In this document: one piece after another, positions 14,001 to 27,284 of the stretch
Position numbering within the stretch: the first letter of the stretch is position 1
Layout: the number at the start of each line of letters is the position of its first letter
Source: Burhinus oedicnemus
Lineage: Eukaryota; Chordata; Aves; Charadriiformes; Burhinidae
Direction of reading: 5' to 3'
DNA length: 64,000 nucleotides
Assembly (NCBI GenBank): GCA_008921705.1
Contig: VFFE01009152.1
Coordinates: 1,299,429-1,363,428 of the forward strand
Program-made: the position numbers and the translations under genes
Notes under the pieces: model-generated
The model's input: only the letters and a program-made list of their open reading frames with translations
Database searches by the model: none
Told to the model about the DNA's origin: nothing

Positions 14001-14613
14001 AGTGGCTTATATTGCATGTGTGTATAATTCAGACATTGCAAGATTTCTGTCTTATTTGCCCCCATTCACCCCTACTGCATTTAAGTGCACTCTGTTCAAT
14101 TTCTCTATTTCTACACCACTAGAAAGATCTACTAAGAATGAAGCATTCAGCACAGCTTTATATTCAGAACTAGCACTGCAAACGTTAAGATGGTCCTTAC
14201 TCTTCTTTCTCAAGAATGTATAATTGACATTTTTTTCTCTGTATCAAACAATGGGAGCACAAATTTGACATCCAGCAATTTAAAATTTATTTTCTCTGAT
14301 GTAAGTCTCCACATCACCTGTTTTCTCCAGATTCAACAATAATACTAGTTATATTTTCATGTGTTCAGGCTTTCAGTAATTTAAAGAATCTGACTAAACA
14401 TGGGTATTGGCTAATTTTTATGCCTTTTAACATATCGTTTTTTATTTAGGATACAACTTGTTCTTACTATTTCTACCAAAAGGAATCGATCTTTTTCTTA
14501 ACAGCAGAGTCAGTATTTTGAGAACAGACATGAAGTCCCATCTTCAGACTATATTTCAGAGCTTTACTTTCATACTAGAAGAGCTACAAATCACAAGGAG
14601 ATGTTTTTCTTAC

Positions 14614-14765
14614 CATAATGAGGAATTATTGCCCAAGCCATTGCAGAAGCATAGATGCCACCAATCATCCAAAACATACAGAGCCAACTCAGGTGTTCAC
14701 CCCGTTTCTCCCGAGCAAGCACTTCCGAAAAATAGGAGAAGACTGTTGGCACAGCTCCACCAATC
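14614..14765 (-). CDS. SV2C: SV2C third coding exon (end of codon 254 to first base of codon 305)
   Basis: The 152-nt exon supplies the last base of Gly254, then 50 codons, IGGAVPTVFS through AMAWAIIPHY, then one base of the next codon. It covers TM4 (about 250-265), the cytoplasmic turn EVLAREKRGEHLS and TM5 (about 281-299). The acceptor is CTCTATTTAG (AG at 14766-14767) and the donor is GTAAGA (14608-14613). Joined to the two upstream exons, the frame stays open with no stop. The next SV2 exon, expected to carry the sequence around TM6, was not recognised in 1-14613 and probably lies beyond the left edge. Confidence 0.94.
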
Positions 14766-17700
14766 CTAAATAGAGATACAGATTGTGGATTAAGTAAGAG
14801 AGTAACAGCTAGTTAAAGTTTGAACAAGCCCATAGCTGCAGTCATTGAAAACACAAACTACAAGCAGTTTTTCTGGCAAGAGTCTTTTTTCTCAAATTGC
14901 AACGTGTGTTGGAGAACTCTTGAGGAAACTTTCACCATCTTGGATGCAATTTTTATCAAACATTTCCTTGAAAATTCTGTGTATGGTTCGTTGCATTCAG
15001 TGTTTCAAGGGAATTGTCAACATGCCAGTCACTGGAACAGAAACCAGTACAAAGAGTTGACTTTCACCATTACAAAAATCCTGAAATCATGGCAGTCCAT
15101 GAATGAGTGTCAAAATACACTGCTTTTAATTCAAAATATTAGTAATTTCCCCAAAGAATAATAGATATTTCTCTAAGACTTACCTCCCAGGCTTTATGTA
15201 ATCAAGAAATGACTAAATGCCAGCTATGTTACTAATACATTTTATTTTGCGTATACTTGAAAAGATGTCCCATTGAGCTGCACTAAGCTAAGCCCATGCT
15301 GGCTTTTTAGTTAATTTTTTTTAATGAAAAGGCTATGCATTCATATAATATTGATTTTTTTCACAAGGTAAAAATAAACACTGTCTGAAGACTTTTTGGA
15401 CAAAAAAGAGTTCAACTTGGTTTTTCAAAAATTAGAGTAACTCAAATTATGTATCATTTTCGGTACCAGCTTCTGGATCATCTTTTACTGTCTTTACCTC
15501 TTTATTACCAGTGCAAGCTATCAAACGTTCCACAACAGGACAAGTCTTGTGGATTTTTTATTTTTACTGCTGAAGAAAATACCTGTGAAGCTTGAAGATA
15601 TATTCTCACATACCAGATTACATACTTTAAAGCAGTATCTTGCATGGTTTTAATTTTTAACTGAATTTTAAGGATAAATGCATATTTATGCTGTCATCTG
15701 GGAGCTGTCAATCCAGGAGCAAAAATAAGGAAACTTCAATCAGATTAAAACAAATATTAAAAAGGGAGACTTTAATACAGAAATGATATTTCACTCCTAA
15801 GAAAATTCAGTGCTGTAGCAATACAGTTTATTTTCAAATGTCTGGATTGAGCTGTTATACTTGTTTAGGGGTCTGCAGTTTGGTCACTTCCTTCTGAACA
15901 GCTCTTCATGAAGTACCACTGGTTGACTCTACTTTACAATGAACATTTCCTGTAGTTGAGCCTGCTAGCTCTTATACTCTCTGCCAGTTCTGCAAAGGTT
16001 TATACCTGTGTGAATTCTTGCTAGATATGTAGCTGACAAGGGCTGTATCTCATTTCTTCTCATGGGTGAAAACACTAAAAGCCTTCACCAGTGAACTGCC
16101 CTGTCACAGGCAACAGGAGACATTGTCCTCAGAGGCTCTCCTGGAAGTCCAGGGTGAGGAACGGTGGAAGGGGCATGGCTGAGGGTGGAATCACAGCTCA
16201 TTTTGCTGTGATGGGGAAGCCCAGCTGCCACAATGGTGCTATGGACTCGAGGCTCTCCAGTTCCCAAAGTATAAGTGGATTACAGCTATGATTTCTTACC
16301 CTCCAGGGCTCAGGCACGGCTTTGAATTGCACTCCCGTAATATTGCCCAAATACAGTACTCATGTATGAAATGAGAGCTCTTTTTCAAATGTTGAAAATT
16401 CACTAGCAGAACCAGATGCAAAGTCTTCATCTTTCCTGCCTAAGCCAGAAAGTTCTGATGAAGAATTATAGGTGCCCACTTTCAAGAAGATCTAAATTAG
16501 TAGATTGCTCATGGAATGTAGGACAGAATCATTTGTGCAATAACACCCTGCCTAAAGAGAGTAATTTTTGGTAAGTCAGTGGTTTTTTCTCTGACTGCTT
16601 CTGCTTATTAAGAAAAGCATGGAGATTGGTAAGTAAATATACAGTTTGTAATTTTCCTGTTCTATTATCAAATCTGTTCCTCCTAATTCACTATTTTCTT
16701 CATTTCATATGTTTCTTCATGAAGTACAGAATCTTCTTTCTATATTATAGTGCAGTTATCATGGTAGTAAATATAGCCTGAAACCATCTGTGCATATACC
16801 ACAATTAATAATAAATCACATTTAACACTTCAATAGTTTTCTTATTGCCAAGTGCTGTAAAGTGTTCATTTCAGGCAAATACAGTTCTTATGCTTATGAA
16901 ATTCAAGACTCAACATATAATCTTGTTGAAATCTCCCTTAAATCTCCAAGGCTGGAATTCTGATGAAGTGGGGCTCGCAGATAGTTTCTGATAGGTGGAG
17001 TAAGTCATGCATCTGTAGGACATACAAAATGTTTGTGGGATGATGGTTTAGGAAATGGGTGGATGCTTCAAGTGGAAAGAACATACCCTATCTTAATACC
17101 ATAAAATGTACAGAGATCCTGACCAAAGGCAGTGAAAAAGGCATCTCCTACCTGTCAGCATGAACCAACTGTACCATGGAGATAAAACTGATCCAGGTGT
17201 GTTGACTCATGCTATGTCGTAGATGCCCTCCAAGGCTACAGAAGCAGCTTTGAAAAAAAAACCAGGTTTGTTTTTTCATCTGATGTCATTAAATTGACTT
17301 TTCCAGTGAGTACCCCAACAGGTTAAGAAAAACTTAAAAGTCCAGCTATATTGTTCATATTGATTAAACAGTGAAAATAACTTGTCTACTGTCTAAAGGA
17401 GAAATAAAGGATGTATTTTCACCATACAGACAGCAGCTGCTATTTAGAGTTGTAGGTCTCTGTTTCATAGCAACTGTGTAGTAAAGTGTGTTGTGCACTT
17501 CTTCGCACCCTAAATGTGTGAATGGAAAACTTACTTCTCAGCTGGTTAAATTCTTCCTTATGGCCTCATGAAAGTGTGGAGTGGTACTGCTAGATACTTT
17601 TAGGATATGCTTTTAGGATACTGGTACCTGAAAAGCTATTCCTATGTCACAAACCTATTACAATGACTAAAAAGCTATTATGAAAATCTCAGAGAGGCTA

Positions 17701-20030
17701 ATTAACAGCTGACTTGGAGGAGAAGAGGGAAATGGAGAGGAAGCATCCTGCTGCAGAAGACTGCTCTTTTGCTCTTATGCTGGACAATGTCAGGGTGGCA
17801 GTAGGCATGCCTCCACTCCCTAAAACTTGCTCCCAAATGCAGAACACGTGACAGCAGAACAGGAGAGCAGGAAGAGCTACAGCTGTTATCACACCAAACA
17901 ACCATGAGGAAACTCCTTAAAAACTGTGTGGACCTGAAGAATTTTTTTAAGGAGCAAAGACATTTCTGTTTGACTCTGGCAGAAGTTTTAATGTGTGCTT
18001 GGTACCATAGCCATTTTCTACTATAGAACTAATTGGGTATCTGGTATACTGAACATTGCTAGCAGAAGCATAACCTCTTAAAGACTTGGGCAAGAGAAGA
18101 TCAGACCAACTCTGACTTCTCCTGTCACTCTCTTGTGAGGATCTTTCACATACATCAGCAGCTATTGCATATTATGAATTAATTAATCAAATGTTCACAT
18201 TAAAAAAACCCCATCATATCATCCAGCAGCTGCAAGGAAGCATGCACTTTCTATAGTAAAAAAACCCACTAGGCTAGATCCCACCTTCACTTACACTCAT
18301 ATAAGCCCTTAATAATTCAGTGGCTCCAGTTGAGCTGTTGTATATTTACATGGACGGAACAGAGTTTGATCATTAACATTTTTGTATTACAAGTTTGAAA
18401 GCAGACTGCCTCTTTGGTATCCCACCAACATTGTGTGGAATGGATAACGGAATGCACAGGAGGGAATTCCAAATAAAATCACAGGCAGAGTTGCCACTGG
18501 TTTTAAAGTAGGAAGACTTCATTTTTTGTTTTATGGGAAATGCAAACACTGTTTTCCCACAGGATACAGTATTAAGTCTGCTTCTGGCAATTAATTGGTT
18601 TGATACAGTGCGCTGTTTGCTCTTACTGTGTTTATCAATTATAGGGCTCATCCTCATTTGTAGAAAAGAATTTGATACATGAAACTACATTCTTTACTTC
18701 ACACATCTGCACATGCAGATGAAAAGCCTGTGAAAACCATGATGACTTGAGAAGAATGTTTATTCTAAGAGATGGGAAAGATTTTAACTGTCTTAAACAC
18801 AAACGATTCAAGCAAACTGAAGTTTTTAAGTTTTATCTGTTAATCGATGTTATTTCTTCAGTCATCATAGCCAAAGCATTGGACATAAACTTGTTATCCA
18901 CAGATCATGGAGAAGAGTCCATGCATTACTTTCTAAAGGCTCACAAAAAGTATCTGTGAGGTGCAAACATATTTGTAAGTATGTACAAATTAACTATACA
19001 GGGTTTTTATACCTCCACTGGAAAATTTTATAGAGTCTGAACATTTTTTTAAAAGATTAAAAACCCACTGGTTTAAACGTCTGGGTTGATGATCATGAGT
19101 GATTAACTGTCTCCAGAATAACAGATTCTGTAATGAAGCTCAGTTTAATACCAGCAGAAGGCAATACTTTGTTGAGCTTGGCTCAAGACCATAAAATAAA
19201 GTCTTGCACCCTATAAGGATCAGTCTCTGCACCTAAAACAAGAGGATGCATTCCTTCAGCCGTATCTTTTTTAAGAAGTATGTAGGAATATAGGCAAGAA
19301 CAACACAATAAACAGCAGGAGCCTTTTTCTACTGCACATATTGCTCCATATGTGGAGAGAATGGCATAAATGTCAGTCGAACGAATGGCAAATTTCAGTC
19401 ATGATCTTTTTTAGTTATTTTTCATCTTCTGTAATAATCCCCATCAGAAGTAGGCAGAGCAAGAGCAAAATGCATAATTTTTTGGTATTTTCTCAGAAAT
19501 CTACAATTCAATTGGAAGGAAATACCAACTAATCAGCATATTCTTCCCCTTTGTGACGCAAAAGATGAGCTAGTTTTGGAGCCTTATGGGTTTCTTCTGT
19601 TTGGAGAAAAAATTAATGACTGAACATGTTATTTGATGCCATCTTAGTTATAGAAGATGTACAAATTCTGCCCAAAAATTCTTATTTTACTCTTACTTTT
19701 CACACTGGTTTTTTTCAGGATTATGTTCTTAATATCTTTCTAGGTTTCCATTTTCAGGTTTTGGCTGCCTCTTTCTGTCTGCTTTTGCTCATATACAGAC
19801 ACATACACACAGGGTCCTTCACTGTCTGGTACCTGTGTCCTGCAGCTGTATTTAGTCTGCAGTGAAAGCCGTCTTCTACATAGTTCAGCTTTCACTCAGC
19901 ATGCATGTGGCATGTGATATGGGTGGTAGGTCATATTTGCTCAGTTCTGTTACTTAAAAAAAAGAGTTGTGCTGTTTCTTTTATTATTCACAAAGAAGGG
20001 TGGTTCCTTATCCAATATTTTGATTCATTT

Positions 20031-20053
20031 ATTACTATTATTATTATTATTTT
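20031..20053 (+). repeat. ATT microsatellite
   Basis: Run of ATT units with one imperfection, in intronic DNA. Confidence 0.75.
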
Positions 20054-21400
20054 ATATTCAAAAAGAACAACCGTTATTCAGGGGGATTGAAAAGAAGGGG
20101 AACTTTTCACGTTCAGTTTCTGACCCCAGAAAATCATCCAAACTGAAAGCTATGCTTTTATAATGTTATTTCTCTACACTCTGTTCATGTTTGTTCTGTG
20201 AAATTATGGGGAGGGGGAAACCAAAAAGAGATTTAAGTCATGCACCTTAGGAGAGTAGGATTCGGTGAAACAAACAGTAAGCCAAGGTACATTTGCATTT
20301 TCTTTGTCAACAAACAAAGATGATAAATGTCTGCTAATCTACCTTCGGAGCTGTGATTTCTCACAACAGATTTTGGGAACTGCACAGTGTGACAGCTGGG
20401 ATGAAACCACTACTGTGAGGCGTTCAGGAACCTCTGGCTTCAGATAGAAGCCTTCATTTATTTGCAGATTCACTAGCCAAAGGGGCTTGAAATGCAAAAG
20501 CATACAATATTAGAAATAATTAGGAAAAAAAACCCTTGCAGAATACTAAATGCACATGGCAGGATGGTGTTCTGAAATACCTTGACTTCTTCTCTTTCAA
20601 ACTTGGACAACATCCAGACTAAAAATAGTGTCTGTGTAAGATGGCATTTGCAAGTTGTCACCTTGTTATTTGCAGTCAGTTAAAAATTGATAGAACTCAA
20701 AACACACATTCGGTGTTACACTCCTGAGATTTGGAAACAGCCCATCAACCTTTGTGCTTCTGCCCAATTGCACCTTCCCTTTTACTAGCAGCTCTCTACC
20801 TCCACTACCACAAGTCTCATTAAAAAAACATCTCTCTTGTTTTCCTGTCAGAACTTTTATTAGACTGACAAAGTATCTAAGATTAAGCCGCCAGATTGAC
20901 TGGTTCTCCTTGAGAACTGCTGGCTAAAGCCCTACAAACTTGCAGCACACTATAGACTAAGCTTTCCTGATTGTCTTTTTGGACTACGTCTACTAGAGCA
21001 GTTGTCTTTCAGGTACACACGTGGCCTGTACGCTATTAATAGCAAAAGAGTCCTTATGTTAAAGATTCAAGTGATTATTTACTGAACTCTACAGTACTGT
21101 CAGTTCTGATGAAAGCTGCACCGATGAGTAAATAATTCATTCACCAAATTTATCCAACACTATTTTGAAAGATCGAGTCGAATTTGATGTAAAATTCAAG
21201 CATATAATTGCAATGAATTTGCCTGCAGTACTTGCTCAGCTATATATGTCAGATAAATTGTTTTCAGATCTGCCAGTATTGCTAATCAAAAAATCATTGT
21301 TTATGAACATATGAACACTTTCTTTTGCAGATTTTCGGCTCCTCCTTCTTATTCTTCTTAGTTTTCATTACTTATTTCAAGTTTTCACTTGAAAGGCAGA

Positions 21401-23945
21401 TATCATGGTGGGAATCTATTATAGACCATCCAACTAGGATGAAGAAGCAGAAGAAATATTCTATAAGCAGCTGGAAGAAGTCTCACGATCACTAGCCCTA
21501 GTTCTCATGGGGGACTTCAACTTACCTGATCTCTGCTGGAAATACAATACAGTGAAGAGGAAACAGTCTAGGAGGTTCCTGGAGTGTGTGGAAGATAACT
21601 TCCTGACACAGCTGGTGAGGGAGCCAGCTAGGGAAGTCTGGACCTGCTGTTTGTGAACACAGAAGGAGTTGTAGGTGATGTGGCGGCTGGAGGCCATCTT
21701 GGGCATAAGGATCATGAAATGATGGAGTTTTTGATTCTTGGAGAAGTAAGGAGAGGGGTCAGCAGAACAGATGCTTTGGACTTCCTGTCGGAGGGCAGAC
21801 TTTGGCCTGCGCAGGAGCCTGGTTGACAGAGTCCCTTGGGAGGCAGTTCTGAAGGGCAAAGTGGTCTAGGAAGACTGGACATTTTCAAGAAGGAGATCCT
21901 AAAGGCACAGGAGCAGGCCATCCCCATGTGCCAAAAGATGAGTTGGTGGGGAAGAAGACTGTCCTGGCTGAACAGAGAACTTTGGCTGGAATTCAGGAAA
22001 AAAAGGAGAGCTTATGACCTTTGGAAGAACGGAAAAGCAATTCAGGAGGACTACAAAGATGTCATGCAGTTATGCAGGGAGAAAATTAGAAGGGTCAAAG
22101 ACCAACTAGTACTTAATCTGGCTGCTGCCATAGACAATAAAAAATGTGTCTATAAATACACTCACACCAAAAGGTGGGATAAGGAGAGTCACCATCTTGG
22201 ATTGGATGCATAGGAGAAACATAGTGACCAAGAATGAGGAAAAAACTGAGGTACTTAATGCCTTCTTTGCCTCAGTCATTAATAGTAAGACTGGTTGTTC
22301 TCGGGGCACCCGGCCCCCTGAGCTGGAAGACAGGGATGGGGAGCACAATGAATCCCTGTAATCCAAGGGGAAGTGGTTAGTGACCTGCAACACCACTTAG
22401 ATTCACACAAGTCTACGAGGCCGGATCGGATCCACCCAAGGGTACTGAGGGAGCTGGCAGAAGTGCTCACCAAGACACTTTCCACCATTTATCAGCAGTC
22501 TTGGCTAACCAGGGAGGTCCCCGTTGACTGGAGGTCAGCAAATGTGACGCCCACCTACAAGAAGGTCCGGAAGGAGGATCTGGGGAACTACAGGCCTGTC
22601 AGGCTGACCTCAGTGCTGGGGAAGGTTATGGAGCAGATCATCTTGAGTGCCATCACGTGGCACTTACGGGACAAGCAGGTGATTTGGCCCAGTCAGCATG
22701 GGTTTATGAAAGGCAAGTCCTGCTTGACTAACTTGATCTTCTTCTATGACAAGGTGACGTGGTTAGTGGACGAAGGAAAGGCTGTGGATGTTTCCTACCT
22801 AGACTTTAGTAGAGCCTTTGACACTGTTTCCCACAGCATTTTCTTGAAGAAACTGGCTTCTCATGGCTTGGATGGTCATATCCTTCACTGGGTAAAAAAC
22901 TGGCTGTATGGCTGGGTGCAAAGAGTTGTGGTGAATGGAGTTAAATCCAGTTGGCGGCTGGTCACAAGTGGTGTTCCCCAGGACTCGGTATCGGGGCCAC
23001 TTCTCTTTAAGATCTTTATCAATGATCTGGACGAGGGGATCAAGTGCACCCTCAGTAAGTTTGCAGACAACAGCAAGTTGGGTGGGAGTGTTGGTCTGCT
23101 TGAGGGTAGCAAGGCTCCGCAGAGGGATCTGGACAGGCTGGATTGATGCGCCAAGGCCAATGGTATGAGGTTCAACAAGGCCAAGTGCTGCCTCCTGCAC
23201 TTGGGTCACAACAACCCCATGCAGCACTACAGGCTTGGGGAAGAGTGGCTGGAAAGCTGCCTGGAGGAAAAGGACCTGGGGATGTTGATCACCAGCCAGC
23301 AAATGTGAGCCAGAAGTGTGCCCAGGTGGCCAAGAAGGCCAGTAGGATCCTGGCTTGTATCAGCAATAGTGTGGCCAGCAGGACTAGGGAAGGTCTCATC
23401 CCCATTTACTCAGCACTGGTGATGCCACACCTTGAATACTGTATTCAGTTTTGGGGCCCTCACTAGAAGAAAGACATTGAAGTGCTGGAGCGCATCCAAA
23501 GAAGAGCAGCAAAGCCGGTGAAGGATCTCGAGCACAAGTCTTGTGAGGAATGGCTGAGGGAACTGGGGTTGTTTAGCCTGGAGAAAAGGAGGCTGAGGGG
23601 AGACCTTATTGGTCTCTACAACTACCTGAAAGGAGGTTGTAGCAAGGTGGATGTCGGTTTCTTCTCCCAAGTAACAAGCAATAGGACAAGAAGCAACGGC
23701 CTCAAGTTGTGCCAGGGGAGGTTTAGATTGGATATTAGGAAAAAGTTCATCACTGGCGGGGTTGTCAAGCACTGGAACAGGCTGCCCAGGGAAGTGGTTG
23801 AGTCCCCATCCCTGGAGGTATTTAAAAGATGTGTAGACATAGTGCTTATGGACATGGTTTAGTGGTGGACTTGGCAGGGTTAGGTTAACAGTTGGACGTG
23901 ATGATCTTAAAGGTCCTTTCCAACCTAAATGATTCTATGATTCTA
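21401..23945 (+). mobile_element. CR1 LINE, about 2.5 kb, decayed
   Basis: The longest CR1 in the window. It begins in the endonuclease region (a translated fragment GDFNLPD lies near 21512) and passes through a frame-shifted linker (LDIFKKEILKAQEQAIPMC, WLNRELWLEFRKKRRAYDLW). It then covers the reverse transcriptase (22373-23146) and the C-terminal region (23482-23862, with [20 protein letters not shown]), and ends at a 3'UTR with ATGATTCTATGATTCTAT. Stops and frameshifts divide it into at least four open pieces. It is 5'-truncated, as most CR1 copies are, and antisense to SV2C. Confidence 0.93.
22373..23146 (+). pseudogene. CR1 ORF2 reverse transcriptase remnant
   Basis: A 257-codon open stretch covers most of a non-LTR reverse transcriptase. 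Visible blocks are [19 protein letters not shown] (71-89), palm motif [12 protein letters not shown] with its Asp at 144, block [15 protein letters not shown] (199-212) and motif C FADN (230-233). Active relatives have FADD in motif C and a Gly after PQ in block B. Here the second catalytic Asp has become Asn (codon 23069-23071) and that Gly has become Asp. With frame breaks on both sides, this copy could not be catalytically active. Confidence 0.9.
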
Positions 23946-26147
23946 TACTTTTTATTTTGATTGTTTTCTATCATGTAGGCGCTCTACCTTATTTACATAT
24001 TTTCCTTGTCTAGTCTTTCTCTTCCTTTCTTCGTAAGAATATGTCCTCTTGTCTGGACAGTCTTAGGAAAGACCACTTCTCTCCCAGCTATCCTAGGTTT
24101 ACGTTAGTCAAACTTTACCCACAGCTGAAGCTGCAAGGGCTGGATCAAAGCTATTTGGAAAGCTCAGACCTTGCCAACTGCTGCCTTGGCTTGACTGAGA
24201 AGCATATCGATGCTTTTGGCATACACTCTCAGCTTTGAAGCCAGTCACCTACAGAGCTATTCATTAGCTCACAGTGTAAAAACACTGATAGCGATGGATG
24301 GGAGACAGCTGGGAGCTGGAGAGGAGTTAGAGGCAGCAGGATTACAACCTTTTGAGGGTGAGAGCACACAAGGCATTTCATGAGAAGAGAGTGGAGAAAG
24401 TGGGTATGAAGAGGTAAAAGATAAATATAACATGATACTAAATACTGATGACACACAAGTATAAAAGCAGCCTCTTGGTCTAGATCTGAAGTTCCTGAAG
24501 GCAACTGCTTGTGTAGGTCAATCATCTTGTGCTGTGTCCGTATGGTCCATATCTCTGCTGGAACATTTTTACAGTTGTTATGGGTATGGACTGCTTGCAT
24601 GTCCTTCCTGTCTTGGCTATTAAGAGGAGGGGGATATACAAGACAAAAGTGGTGGTAAAAGTCAGAGTGGACGGATTTGCACAGGCAATTACCTCAAAAC
24701 TGCTTATTACAAGGAACTTCATCCGCAGTTTTGGATTTTTGCTAACTGTTCCTCACAAGAGTGTGAAGAATTTATGAAAATATTTAAATGATGAGTGTAG
24801 TGCTACTACATTAACACCAACACTCTTTGGTAGATCCCAGTAATGTGGAAGGTATACTGCAGGTAGCTTTAGAGGTGTTTTCTGAGGAAGGGTTAAGAAA
24901 GCTGTCTGAAGGTGAGTCTCAGATTTAATGTATAGGCTAAAGTCTTCTGAAAAAGAAACACTACATGATAGTGCATCGAGAGAGAGACTTATCTACAAGG
25001 AGCAATGGGGGCTGTGGATTTAGAGAAGAAATTTGGCCAAACTGGCAATTTTGGCAAATTTAAAGAAATCTCTGTAATCTGGACATAATTTCTGCTTTGT
25101 AAAATTATTTAATGCTTTTTACTTTGCTCACGAAAAAGAGTCAGTTTCATGTGCAAGTAAACACATGAGGTTTTCTGAAGAATTCCTAAACTGTAGTTCA
25201 TCTCAGGATAATTATTCCAACGAGCTTTTCACTGCATGAAAACTTTGATTACTTTTAGAAGTAACATTTGGGCTGGATAAGCATAATATATTTTCCCAAA
25301 TTGTATCATCTTTGGTTGTTTCAAAGCAACCAAAAAGAAATTTGCTGGGATAATACAAATATACAGTGCACTTTTAAGCACTTTATTCTGAATTGAGTTG
25401 TTGTACTCAGAAAAACTGTACCTAAAATTGTCTAAAAGTATAAAAAATAGTAAAATAATAGCTTAGATTAAATAAATACAATGTTTTGTAACAGAGGTTA
25501 AATGAAATTTTCTAGCTGAGAATAATACATCACAGTGGCAGTGTTGAATAGGCAACAACTCCAGTTCCATTCCAGTTAGCAGTGACGTTATGAGTCATGT
25601 TCTGGTGTTAGAGAAACTGTCCTTTGACAATTTCAAAGACAGATCTAACAAGGTGCTTTTTGATGACAAATTTTTGCACATTCCCCAATGGCCAATAATA
25701 AATACAGCTCACAGTTTCTTGTCTAAGTCTTTTTACTTTGTGGGAAACCATGTCTAAAGCCCTCCTAGACCTTTATCAGTGTTCTGGATTCAATTTCCTT
25801 TTGAGTTTTGATTTTGGATTAATCAATGGAAGAATCACAGTTAAGATATTATTTTTCATAAAAAGAAATGATTTTTCAGACTATCCAACATTTCTTTATT
25901 CTTTTCACTAGTTTAAGTTCACCTTTCAGACTTTCATATCGCTCAGTGCCCTTTACACAGCAATATCTTAATATAATTTATACTGTTTAGTATTCCAAAT
26001 AACTTTTTGCATGCAAAATATTTACGAGTTTTAGGTTTTTCAGATGCAAAAAAAAATTATTTGTAGTGATTATTTTTCCCGGAGCAGTTAACGTCTATAA
26101 ACACATCTTGACTGCAAAAGAATCTGAGAAGAATCTATTTTATAGTA

Positions 26148-26212
26148 TTTTTTATAAATAAAATTCAGATAAATATATATTATATAAATAATAAATTCAG
26201 ATACTGGATTTA
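26148..26212. repeat. AT-rich tract with a duplicated AAATTCAGATA word
   Basis: Nearly pure A/T sequence in which AAATTCAGATA appears twice, roughly 40 bp apart. Confidence 0.55.
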
Positions 26213-27284
26213 TTTTTCATGCTTCTTAATCTATTTTTATATTACGTAGAAGATATCAGATCAGTTTAAACTCTATATACCTAAATGATTTTATATCTTC
26301 TGAATACTTCTTAAAATTTTTTGACTTTTAATTATATAGAATTGCCCAGATAACTCTCTGTCCCTTCAGAAAGTGTTTCTCTAACATGAGTAACAATACT
26401 ATTTTGCCTTTAAAACTTATCATTCAGTTCTTTGCTTAAAATTATTCCTATTTCATATTTGGGCTCTTTGATTCACAAAAAATTACTGGAACAAAGCCTC
26501 CTCCCTTGGTAACACAGATATATATTCAGTGTCTTTCACCAAGAAAGGGGAACTGACATCTACTGTCCAAAGACAGGACCTCTAAAATGAGGGGAGTTTG
26601 CAAAGAGAAATTAAGTTGATTTTCTATTCCCATTCAACTGACACACCTTCTCTTTCATTCAAGCAAGACGTGGGATATAGTAAAGCATACAATAAATGTT
26701 CAAGATTTAATTCAAACCCTTTAAGCAAATTCCCTGTCATACTGCAAGAAGATATATCTTCAACATCTGGGAGTTATTCAGTAAGCGATACCGAAAAGAG
26801 TTTACCTTCTTGCACAGCAGCTGATGCAAAGTATCTGGAAAAAGAGACCTGTAAGATATATGCTCTAACAGTGGGTATATTTGTGCCTAGCTGTTTAAAA
26901 GTGAAAGATTTCACTTTGCTGCCTCTGCAGCTGGAACATTCTAGCCTCTCCCTTCTCTCTTGGTGCTTGGCATATGATGTGTCTGTAGCTGTTACAGCTT
27001 CTCTCAACATAACATTGTATTCAAAACGGGATCAAAAACCAGAGGAAAGGCAGATGTGACACAAATACCATCTTGAATATGGCTCTTAAGTCAGACCTCA
27101 CTTGCTCTCTGAGAGCAAGCGAGCAGATGAAAAAGAAGGGCTCCAAACATGCAAAGTGGTGGAAAAATCGCATCAACGCAGGCAAAGAGTGAGAAGAGAG
27201 AAAGGAAGAGCTTTCCCTCATCTTGAGGGTATGAAGTACAGATGTAGTTCTAGAAACCTTGTGGCTTTTACAATGCAACTCTGA

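Larger units (their letters stand above)
1..14613 (-). other. SV2C: SV2C intron after the third coding exon (partial)
   Basis: This is AT-rich intronic DNA. It holds a CR1 at the left edge (1-458), a CR1 3' fragment (about 1628-2105), several homopolymer runs and a 20-bp palindrome at 4123. From about 2110 to 14613 I recognise no gene, RNA or transposon. Open frames of 60-150 codons here lack family resemblance and often overlap on both strands, as chance frames do. Confidence 0.75.

Noticed and set aside
14458..14769. 103-codon plus-strand frame over the third SV2C exon
   Set aside because: It is antisense to the exon, and the minus-strand reading matches SV2C with correct splice sites.
22799..23302. 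167-codon minus-strand frame
   Set aside because: It is antisense to the CR1 reverse transcriptase remnant.
26598..27059. 153-codon plus-strand open frame
   Set aside because: Roughly one frame of this length is expected by chance in 64 kb of six-frame AT-rich DNA. The translation shows no recognisable domain and no splice-supported partner.
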